Origin: Dipteris shenzhenensis
Taxonomy: Eukaryota; Polypodiophyta; Polypodiopsida; Gleicheniales
DNA length: 64,000 nucleotides
Assembly (NCBI GenBank): GCA_047967505.1
Contig: CM106539.1
Strand: one strand, 5' to 3'
This document shows, in pieces, positions 54,930-64,000 of the stretch (positions are counted from its first letter, which is position 1; each line of letters starts with the position of its first letter). The translations under genes were made by a program, and so were the position numbers. The notes under the pieces are model-generated. The model had not been told where the DNA came from, made no database searches, and worked only from the letters and a program-made list of their open reading frames with translations.

Positions 54930-57123
54930 CCTCATGATATGGCTGCATGCAAGGTTCCATGCTATTGAAGAAGAACCTCAAAAGAAGCAACTACACCATT
55001 TGCACATTGATTTAGAAGAAAAATATGCACCGCTATAGAAAAGAGGAAAGGTTCTGCTTGTGAATGCTGAGCAAAAGGAAAACATGAGAAGAGCAAGCTC
55101 CCAACATATCAACTTATGGTGCAACGGACATATTTACACAAAATGTCCATTGAGAAATTCGAGCACTCCATTTTCTAATTTGACAATGCTATTAAGGTTT
55201 GTGGGTGACGGGAACAATGGAATGTATGGATACATTTCGACTCAACATTCAACTGCGGAAATGTACAACACATTGTATGTCCGAGAAAGAATGGAGAAGG
55301 ACCAATAAATGTCGATAAATTTAGACTTGAAAGAGCAGCTGAAAAGGGAAATCAAAGAGCATTCAAAGACAAAGAATGAGCTAAGGAGAGCAAGAATGAA
55401 GAGAACCATTCTTGGAGAGATACAACGAAGCAAGAGAATTTGAAACACTGCAGAGTTAAAAGCTGGCACTGGAGGATGTAAGTTCAGAGTACAGAAAGCA
55501 AGGTAAGAGTACATCTTGTTTAGCCATTGTATTTGTATATGTGTGTGTCTTGCAAGAAAATCTTTAATATTGCAAAGTGTACTTGTTGCAGGGAAAGTTT
55601 AGGACCTGAGAAAGAAAACATTGATCCTAATTTAATTCCCATCAAACAAATGAAGGGTTTAGTCTCGACTGTTGTTTTGCAAAAAACATGATGGAGGAAA
55701 AGAAGTTTAAGAAGGTAAAACATGAAGTGCTTGAAGACTTTGTATCGGAAAGTAAAGCTGATGTCACAAAAAATCAAGAGGCTCTTGATGTGACCGGAGT
55801 GAGCAGAAAGGGATATGCTTCAATATTTAGAGTTGTGTCATCAACATTAAAAGATCAACAGATAAAACGTGGGTTGTTACCAACACCAGCACAAGTGTGG
55901 AAGGAACGAGGTCATCTCAACCAAGAAATTGATAAGTTTATTGGACAATACTTTCATATCGAAAGTGTATATGAAAGTGAAAAGGGAAGCACTACATATA
56001 ATGCTTGGAATAATTTTTTTGTAGATCTTGAACAATGGCAAAGACTTATGGTTGAGTTCTACAGTATCACATTTGAAGAATGTAAAGGATTTTTAAAGTT
56101 TGTTGTGAAGCTCGATGAGTGTGAAATCGTCAAGGAAAAAAAGATAGAGTTTCTATCACTTTCCATTATGCAATGTTCACATTTGTACATTGCATGCATT
56201 ATGTAGGATCATTGAGAAACTTGTTTTCCTATATATTGGATTTGCATGGAAACTTTGCCCTGAGAGCAGAAGAAAAGAGGCACTACAATCATTAGAAGCA
56301 GTGCTATCAGAAATTGGTCTCCATAGAGGAGATGTACATATTACAAAGGATCTTGAAAAATCTACAAATGGAAAAGATGTTCCTATCAAGCCATCTATTG
56401 GTGGAGTAAAGGCTAGAAGATTTCTTTCTCATCTAGAGAAAAAATAAATAAATGGCAGTAAAACAACATATGTATCAAGGATAAAGTATAACTTGTGGAG
56501 AAAAGTACACAATGCTGTCAAAGGTCATCAGGCAGATGGATTGGCAAGAGATGTCAAGGCAAAAATGTGAAAATGCTTAGATAAACTTTTTGTTTTTTGT
56601 GACCAAGCCACCTTTAGCAAAAATGATCAACAAGCATTTGAAGACGCGGTAAAGAGTTTTGGAAAGGCAATGAAAGAGGCTTGGACAACATGTAACATCA
56701 CTCATTACATGGTATGAACAATATCCTATTTTTGTGCATGTTTTTTTTAAAAGCAAACAATCTTAGTTTTATATATTCTAATGCCCACTTGCCTATGTAT
56801 CAAAATAGCATATAATCTACAATCACCTTCCTTTATTTGTAAAAAAATACGGATGCCCTACAATTTGGTCCACACAAGGAATGGAGAAATCACACTACAT
56901 GGCACGAAATGCATTCTTTAGACATACACAACATTTTGGAGGAAAACAGAAAGCCAATAGTTTAAAAGAAGTGTTCTAGTGGTTCTATCGAGGAATACTA
57001 CAAAGACTTCAAGCCAAGAAGAAAGTTAACACATCACAGGTTAAGCTAGCTTTCAGGTTGGCTCAAAAGGAAAGAAGGAAGAAGATTTTGGAGAGCTCAA
57101 ATGCAGCACAAAGACATGCTTAG
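54930..57123 (+). pseudogene. Unrecognised multi-exon gene, transposase-like at the C-terminal side
   Basis: First exon about 54,930-55,502 (donor GTAAGAG): HARFHAIEEEPQKKQ, QHINLWCNGHIYTKC, a Lys/Glu-rich probable coiled coil (DLKEQLKREIKEHSK). Second block 55,688-56,206: GYASIFRVVSSTL, a Gln/Trp-rich helix region. Third block 56,190-56,711: LCPESRRKEALQSLEAVL, PSIGGVKARRFLSHL, WRKVHNAVKGHQADGLA, donor GTATGA. Last block about 56,849-57,123: STQGMEKSHYMARNAFFRH, LKEVF, WFYRGILQRLQAKKK. The Gln-Gly-x-Glu-Lys motif followed by His recalls proteins of eukaryotic DNA transposons, but I cannot name the family. In-frame stops: TAG 55,036, TAA 55,306, a TGA near 55,440, TAA 56,445, TGA 56,578, TAG 56,977. 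The last intron lacks a clear acceptor. Confidence 0.5.
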
Positions 57124-57179
57124 TGGAGACACTCAAACATATTCGTAAACCACAAATGGGTAGATGGAAGCTAAGTGCT

Positions 57180-58185
57180 AAACCTTGTTCATGAATTGGT
57201 GTCATCAAATGTAACAAATTTTTTTTTGCAATGACCAAGACTTGGATCTTTCATTCATAAGAAGTCATTGTATGCAACCATTGAAATATTTGAGATGTGC
57301 TACATATATTTCTATTTCAAACTTGTACATTGTTTTTGTCACAAATACACAAACATAACTAAGACATTCTAAAATGAGAGTGTTCTCACAATTCAACCTT
57401 ACTTCTATCTTGTAAAGTATACAATGCCATATAGGCTATCCTTCCAGTGGTTTGCCAACTTTCTTGGAATCTTTCTTATGACTTTGATTGGAGACCTTTT
57501 TTTCTTGAGCTAAGGAGCAACTGATCTCTTCTCATCTTGTGCAAGAGTTGTTGTGGTCGCAGTTTGTTCTTCAACTAATTTGTTGGGAAGGACCACCAAA
57601 GAAGGCTCTCAATTCCTATTGAGCTTATGATTTTCATAAGCTTCCAAGGAGAGGGGATCCTTTATACCATAAGCTAGTGCCCAGGTAGTATATGTCAAAA
57701 AGTAGCCAGCTCTTAAGCCTTGCTTTCCAACATAACACCAAAAAATAACTAAAGCAGACCACTTCTCTATCAATATTCTCATCTGTCTCTAGTATATCAT
57801 CATTAAACTAGGAGATACCCATCTCCTCCTTCCCCTCGGAGATCTCACTGATATCCAAGCTTGCTGTGAGGTTCATTCGTGCTTGGGTTTCCTAGAAGAT
57901 TGTCTCATCCACCTCTTCATACATTTTGGCTTGCTCAAAATAGATAAACAATGCTTCTGAAGCATCTAATTTATCCTCCAGCTCTAACAAAGGATCGTCC
58001 TCAATCCTTACTTCCTTGTCAACCCTACAAGATTATGCAATAAGGGCAATTGCATAATCTTCTCTCAAATTAAATAGGCAATGTACGTCATACAACAAGA
58101 TATACTCTTTTCCCTCAATATTGAATCAGGAAAGAATGGGCATAGTAGGGTCGGAGATCTCAACCTCTGCAACATCATCCACTAT
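57180..58185 (-). other. Mostly gene-free; acidic minus-strand frame fragments at about 57,780-58,180
   Basis: Read on the minus strand from about 58,180, a frame with VDDVAEVEISDPTMP and EDDPLLELEDKLDASEALF is interrupted by several TAG codons. It looks like decayed protein-coding sequence, possibly retrotransposon, but no domain is recognisable. Confidence 0.3.
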
Positions 58186-58189
58186 GTTA

Positions 58190-60004
58190 GCCATCGGGCT
58201 GGTTCAGGACAATCACATTAAGTCTAGGCCTAGTAAACTATCCCAAAGCTCAATCACCACAAACAACCACTGGGTTGGTTTAGGCAACCACTGACCTGCA
58301 TTGTATCAAGAAATGAAGCAAGTAAACTATCCCAAAGCTCAATCACAAGCAACCACCCGGATGGTTTAGGCAACCACTTACCTGCATTGTATTAAGCATG
58401 TGTATGATGTGTTCATTAAACATCTAGCATCCTATATGCTTTCTACTGATGTCCTTGTTATTTGGAGAAACTCTCGAGAGATGCATGAAGAGTGGAAGCA
58501 ATGCCTGATCATCTCGATCCGAGTAGTCTATGGGCTTCAATAGAATGCAAGAAAAGGAGAGACAGCCTAAGTGCAAAATTCATTGCAATAGTGGTGATGT
58601 TTTGGCATGAAAATACAAGGTGTTGGTAGGGTTGTCACTCTATGAACTTCAGAGTGTAGGCTAAAGCTTGTGAAGACTTGAGAATGGTGTTTACCTGAAT
58701 GGCTTGATGTTGCTTCCTCGAATGCTACCATCAATCATGACATCACAGCTCATTTTCTTCACTCTAATGGTAATGATCGAATGCATGCATCTGCAACAAT
58801 TGCTTCCTATTGCTGCTACTCTACAAGGAGTCTTCTATTCCTTGTGCCCTAACCAAGCTTTTCAAATTTTCTATCTCACAGCCTCTATTTGCTTCTCTTG
58901 TAAGCCATGGCAAGCTACATGTTGCAATGGCGACGATCAGTGAAAGACGATAATGCCAAACCAAAATAGAGAGAAGCTAGCTTGTGAGGCAAGCAAAGAA
59001 TATAAGATAACTTACCCGAAAGAAGACAGTGGCAAACCAAAGTCTACGCAAGGTCACATCGAGGTGCGTGTGGGTTGTAGGACATTTGTAGGGCGGGGGC
59101 AAGTTGCAGTAGGTACTTAATCTTCCGACATTTGAAGGGCAAGAGGTGTGAAAATTCAAAATTCATAGGAGTAGCAAAAATTCAGCCGTCGGTTTTCCCC
59201 TCTCCGGCTATACACATCAGCAAAATTGGATATCCCAAATAAGTGCAATGTGGCCTAAAATGCTTCAAAACACAAATAGGCCAAAGGGCATGCTATCGGA
59301 TTTGTTGCTATGTATTATTAAATGCAATGACCTTTGGCATGCTTATGAGCCATATAGAAACCAAGTGCATGGAAAAAGAAACAATTCAAAATTGTAAATA
59401 GTGTTGGATTTATTAAAATATCTTTTCACATGCACAAATTGCACTTTTCCAACTTCTTCCATTTTAGGGTGAATCTAGATACCAATACCAATAACTATCA
59501 ATGTTTTAAGACCACCATGCACTAGTCCCAATAGTTTGGATTCCAAATTTTCAATCCATTTTGGTTTTCAACAAATGAAAAAAAAGTTATGAAGTGTGCC
59601 CTCAAATGGGTATTCATCACTTTAGCACAACATTGGAGGCCCGTTAACCCATGCAAAATAATCTCATTTAGGTGTGTCCTTGGGTTGAGGAGAAGCTCAC
59701 GTAGTGTACTTTTGAATGATTACTTGGTTGCATGTATGTATAGAATAAAATTTTGATGTTTTTGAATAAATTGCTATATCCTATACTCTTCAGGATGCAT
59801 AGCACTTGTAATGCTTTAACGGTCTCATTCCGAATCCTTATTCCATAATTTTTTGCTCTCATGTTCAAGTTTGGAATGTGTACTACAACTTAAAGACAAA
59901 TTTTGCCAAATTCTATTGAGTAATGCATAAGTTATAGGTCATGCAAGATACCTATATACAAAAAAGTCCATGAACCTCACCAAAAATGGTTACACTCAAG
60001 CAAA
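58190..60004. repeat. Dispersed repeat family, copy C
   Basis: Begins with GGGCTGGTTCAGGACAATC motif copies (58,190-58,380) and continues co-linear with copy A (about 8,340-9,812) and part of copy B (38,560-39,088). The end of homology with copy A is at about 60,004 (AAAATGGTTACACTCAAGCAAAC), after which a CACATGCACA-like repeat follows here only. Confidence 0.8.
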
Positions 60005-61195
60005 CATGCACACGCACATGCACATGTGTAAGTGTGCACATACACAAATTATGTATATATGGGGTGCAAGGTTTGATTGGCCAATGTATTGTACTTACAT
60101 TGGAGGAGCCTAAATCCAAAACTCTATGTGTATAGGTGTCAAATTTGTATTTACATTGTGAAAAAATCTTTTTTACAAACACAACTTGATCACTCCCCTT
60201 CCTATTTTAGTTAGTTGGTCGTGCATTGACCCAAAAATGTTGCTTCTCTATCATAGCGGCAATGATTTTTGTGAGACTCTAAAGCCAATTTGTAAAAAAT
60301 GCTTGTAATAGGCCATTGCATAGGCCTCTTGAGATAATGCTTACTCAATTTTGTACCCCATAGCATGTACAAGCTTGATTAGTTGCTTGGTAGATCGCCT
60401 TTAATGGGCAGAGGCTATGGCGCAAAAGACTGTGAGGATCATTGAGAGGATTCCCAAGCCAAATGTCATAAGCAACAAATGGAAAAACTAGTGAGCATTC
60501 AATTATGGTAGAGGAGGTAGTAATTGCATGCTTGTTGGGCCATTGATCGAGGTAGTGTGCAGTGCCTCAAATGGCTCCCTAGTTGCATAGAAAAGAAATA
60601 TTAATGGACGGAGCTGGCCAAACCTTTGACAGGCTCATGGGTGAAAAGGACTTTTGAAAAGTAGGCATTTAATGGGCACACATAGCCAGGTAAGAGTTGG
60701 CACAATAAAAAGATGTGTGGGTAGAGCCAGGGGAGAAGAAAGGGCAGAACTGTAGGAATTTGTGCATAGACAAGAGCTTATCTAGCATAGTTAACGTAGA
60801 GCTTCTGGTAGACGGGCTGATAGGAAGAGTCCTTGGGTTTGCAGATCAATCGCACAAGGCAAGATAGAGGCCATAGAATAAAGGCAACTGAGAAGGCACA
60901 TTGATTGCCCAATTAATGCAAGGCTCAACATGGGCTATGAAAGGCTATAATTTCATCCTCATAACCGGCTCCTATTGAAGAATAGAGAAGAAAGGTAGAA
61001 GATCATGTGATTTTTCTAGCCATTGTCACACAAATTTTGAGGTCAAAATAGATGAACAAAAATGCTATGAATAGAAGTGCTTGATAGAAATGCCTATTGC
61101 CCACTGCTGTCCTATGCAATTTGAATTCACATGGAAAATCTTCCTCTCAACTTGATGTTCACTTCCACAAGTAATTATTTCCTAGCAAGCCTTGG
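60005..61195. other. No gene supported
   Basis: A short CA/TG-alternating tract at 60,005-60,045, otherwise unremarkable sequence with short frames. Confidence 0.45.
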
Positions 61196-61334
61196 TAGTA
61201 GAGCATAGCTAGACTCTAATACCACTAAAACCAAAAGGGTACTTTTTGAATGCTCACAAACACCACTTGAAAGAACTGAATTAACCAAGGCATAAAAGTG
61301 AGATGGTGACTGGTTACAATCTCCCCCCCTAGAT
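61196..61334 (-). mobile_element. Candidate short LTR or TRIM junction, minus strand
   Basis: On the minus strand a purine tract (CTAGGGGGGAGA, 61,321-61,333) is followed by TGTAACC and, about 107 bp later, by TGGTATTAGAGTCTAG (about 61,198-61,213), which resembles a tRNA-Met primer site. This is the order expected at an LTR shared by tandem short elements, but no second copy of the repeat was found and the end lacks CA. Confidence 0.25.
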
Positions 61335-63440
61335 GAGTGGCTCACGATTCTTCATATAATATTTCATTAAAGTTCAAGGAGATAAAATTATCCCTCCGTT
61401 CCCAAAAGAACACGTTTTACAAAGCCTCTTTGGGCTCACTTTATAAAAAATGGATCATTTTCCATTATTTCTACAAAGCCATTTGGGTTTGCTTTATTCA
61501 AGAATAGTTTATGCCTTATTTCTCAAATATTACCCAAGATTTACAATATCCATGAGATGCAAAATTGGCTTATGGCCATGGGCTATGCACCATGCGATGC
61601 CTCAATTGGTACCCTTGCATGAATTACAATACTTGCACTAGTTCCATCACCTGTACTCAAGACGCTGATTACATTAGTTGTTAACAATCAATTAAATGAA
61701 TCACCAAATCAATCAATCCAAATATAATTGTGCTCAAAGTATAATAATCAAACATAACACTAATAATACTAGCGACATTAGTATAAATAGATAATCACCC
61801 ACAATACTAACCATCTAGCATGGCAAATCATAGGCTATTTAGGCATCCCCAACTAAACCACACAATGCATCCACTAGGAACCTTGCCACATCCGGTGTGC
61901 TCCTACTATGGAATACTTTACCACAGTCCCACTTGATAAAATAAAATAATGTCCATAGCAAGAAATATCAAAAATACAAATTTTATAACAATATCCTTCA
62001 CTTCAAAAGAGGGGTTGAGAAAGGAAGTCAAGATCCTACTATAAAATATGATTTATTTTGGTGTACACATTCCTCTCCCTTTAGGTAGTTTGCCTTGTGG
62101 ACTTCTAGCTTGTATTAAGGGAAATGAAGGGATTTCTCCCTCCATTTTTGTTTTTGAGTACTAGAGTTGACGACCATTGCTCCAAAAAATTTCTATCTGA
62201 GGGGTAGAATCTGGGTGGCAAGATGATGCAAGCACTAAAGAGTTGAGAGGATCGAGTTAACAAGGCCACCCAATATGGGGAATCGAGTATAGCTTGGTGC
62301 CACAAAGATGATTAGAAGCTCAGTATGAATGAGATTATAGAGATGAGCCCCAACAAATAGTTGCTCCTTTTGTGGACAAGGTGGAGAAGTTGCTACTTGG
62401 GTGGAGAAGTCCCATCTCGAGATGATGACCTACCAGGGTGGTGAAACAACCCCTCACACTTCGCACTCCTGGTGGATAGACTTTTTGGAACAAAAAGACA
62501 AAGACACAAACCCTTTCACTGAAAGTACTCCTTGCTATATTGCAAGTTAATTGTTTGGCTACACTTAATCCCAATGTTTTTCCTCATGCTCAATAGGATG
62601 GCCTCCTCCCATGTAAACATAACTTCATCAATTGGCTGGTCTTCGAATGATTGTGATTCAGCCTCAAGTTGTGTAATAGTCTACTCATCATCCTCCATTT
62701 TATCTTTAGCATTAGCCTTAGTGATAGGCTTTGTAGACTCATTAGGTAGCACATCTGTTCAACTATTGCTGCCTCAGCCAAAATTTGCACATTAGGGTTA
62801 AAAAACTATGTTTTGAAATTAGAAAACAAATCAGATTGGTCAATGGATTGTTAATGCCTAAGGATGTTGTTCAGTTGGGCCTTCATCTTCTCCATCTATT
62901 AGGCCTTCATCTTTTCAATCTATTGGTCTGTGATATCATATGCATAAGCAACTAATGCTAAGGCCTCATAGGGTCTCTCTGCAATCACCAACAAAAGCCT
63001 GTTCTTCAAATTGGCCCAAAGACTTTGCGAGTTCTCAATTAACTTGATTTTCAACTCATCAATTACAGTATTACAGTGTATGACATGAAAGTACTATCAA
63101 TTTCCTCAATCGTTTCCTTCGATGATTGTTCTACTCCCTCCGATGCTCTGATCCTTTCCTTGAGGATTGTATTCTTGATTTGCATGTTTGTGTTGTCTAC
63201 TAATAGCCTTTAGAGCTGCAATAAGAATTCAATATTCATTTTGTCCAACCATTTATTTCATGTGGGCATGCATTCTTTCTAAACTCTCACTTGAGCAAGC
63301 AATTTTGCCACATGCTTTTCTTTTGACTGTTTGTACTATTAATACTCCTTCCTCAGTTTTGCTAATTCTTGCTAGCAATCTACTAATTCCTTTTGCTACT
63401 ACTACTACATGTCCAGCTTCTGGTCAAGGATTCAGGGATT
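61335..63440. other. No gene clearly supported; possible decayed gypsy sequence toward the right
   Basis: Short frames only. Toward 62,900-63,440, minus-strand fragments could belong to the downstream part of the gypsy polyprotein that is recognisable at 63,450-64,000, but I could not identify integrase motifs. Confidence 0.35.
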
Positions 63441-63449
63441 AGACACTCA

Positions 63450-64000
63450 ATAAGAAAGAACAACATTTTATCATACCAGTCTGGAGGATCATCTATTCAG
63501 ATCATGAATATTCTTGCATTAGGCATGTCGTTCATCGGGTACTCCTATTAGATCTTCTCTTGATGTCAATCTGCTCAAGTAATCTTCAATAGCATGCTAC
63601 TTTCCAGGTCCATGCACAATTGAATAATCAAATTCCTATAGCAAAAGCATCCATCTTGCAAGTCTTCTAGTCAGTTGAGGTTTATTCACCAAATATATTA
63701 TTGCTTGATGGTCCACATGAAAGATAAACTTGTTGCCAAGTAGATAGTGCCTAAACTTGTGTAATGCATATACCATTCCAAGTGCTTCACTTTCAGTGAC
63801 TGCATAATTCTTCTCATGTTTGGATAGAATCATACTTGCATAGTACATTGGTTTGAACCACTTTTCTTTCTTTTGGTACATCAATACTACACCAACAGCC
63901 ATATCTGATGCATCGACAAAAATCAAATGGTAATGTCCAATCATGTGCCTGTAGTATGGGTGCTATGACCAACATCCTTTTCAAGGTATCAAAGGCATCT
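63450..64000 (-). pseudogene. Ty3/gypsy polyprotein: end of reverse transcriptase and RNase H, cut by the window edge
   Basis: From 64,000 down, the RT thumb region reads AFDTLKRMLVIAPILQAHDW, a frameshift near 63,930 leads into VDASDMAVGVVL (catalytic Asp), YYASMILSKHEKNYAVTESEALGMV (catalytic Glu), KFRHYLLGNKF, HVDHQAIIYL (Asp) and RRLARWMLLL, then TAG and EFDYSIVHGPGK, TAG, and a decayed DYLSRL stretch typical of the segment before integrase. This order and these motifs are Ty3/gypsy RNase H. The rest of the element lies outside the window. Confidence 0.85.

Noticed and set aside
1-64000. tRNA, rRNA or snRNA genes
   Set aside because: None recognised by eye. A tRNAscan or Infernal run would be decisive; the tRNA-like matches seen are only retrotransposon primer-binding sites.

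Overview
This is a repeat-dense, AT-rich piece of a land-plant nuclear genome. The evidence is TTTAGGG-type telomere-like repeats, a plant S-domain (G-type lectin) receptor-kinase pseudogene, a plant leucine-rich-repeat fragment, Ty1/copia and Ty3/gypsy retrotransposons with tRNA-Met primer sites, and a CACTA DNA transposon. The species cannot be named from the sequence. No complete, undamaged host gene was found. Nearly every coding region carries stops or frameshifts, and a large share of the stops are one C-to-T step from CAA, CAG or CGA, as expected from decay of methylated cytosines.

Layout. 1-2.1 kb: a satellite with 180-bp periodicity running into degenerate telomere-like repeats. 2.1-7 kb: pyrimidine-rich microsatellites and scraps of an LTR retrotransposon (RNase H, gag). 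7-9.8 kb: first copy of a dispersed repeat family (the other copies are at 38-39.1 kb and 58.2-60 kb). 10.1-11.9 kb: two tandem-repeat blocks. 13.6-16.2 kb: a broken S-domain receptor-like kinase. 16.6-17.4 kb: a candidate LTR. 19.25-24.84 kb: a CACTA-type transposon with a 3-bp target duplication, palindromic subterminal repeats and an internal 3-kb hairpin-forming minisatellite.

25-33.2 kb is the most interesting stretch. Two convergent multi-exon genes overlap tail to tail at 27,284-27,294. The minus-strand gene (six exons whose phases all fit, 526 codons) joins an N-terminal histone H3 fold to a Ulp1/C48-like cysteine-protease domain and an acidic tail. The plus-strand partner has a Cys/His-rich segment, a possible BAH-like segment and an HP/DPA-repeat tail. 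The stops read in the minus gene, and all but one of those read in the plus gene, are TAG. Upstream of the minus gene lies a duplicated region of about 1.3 kb per unit. Exons of a possible SAM-domain gene at 32.8-33.2 kb run straight into a 4.6-kb foldback-like inverted-repeat element (33.2-37.9 kb).

39-53 kb is a nest of LTR retrotransposons. A copia element (3' LTR 52,603-53,081) holds a solo LTR at 44,344-44,697 and a full-length copia of the same LTR family in opposite orientation at 46,346-51,896. Next to them are a small non-autonomous LTR element (41,141-43,772) inside a partial third element, and a truncated copia. 54-57.2 kb has an LRR fragment and an unrecognised multi-exon, transposase-like gene. 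58.2-60 kb is the third dispersed-repeat copy. The window ends in a minus-strand Ty3/gypsy RT-RNase H fragment. Apart from the two convergent genes, the coding pieces are unrelated mobile-element debris rather than a pathway.
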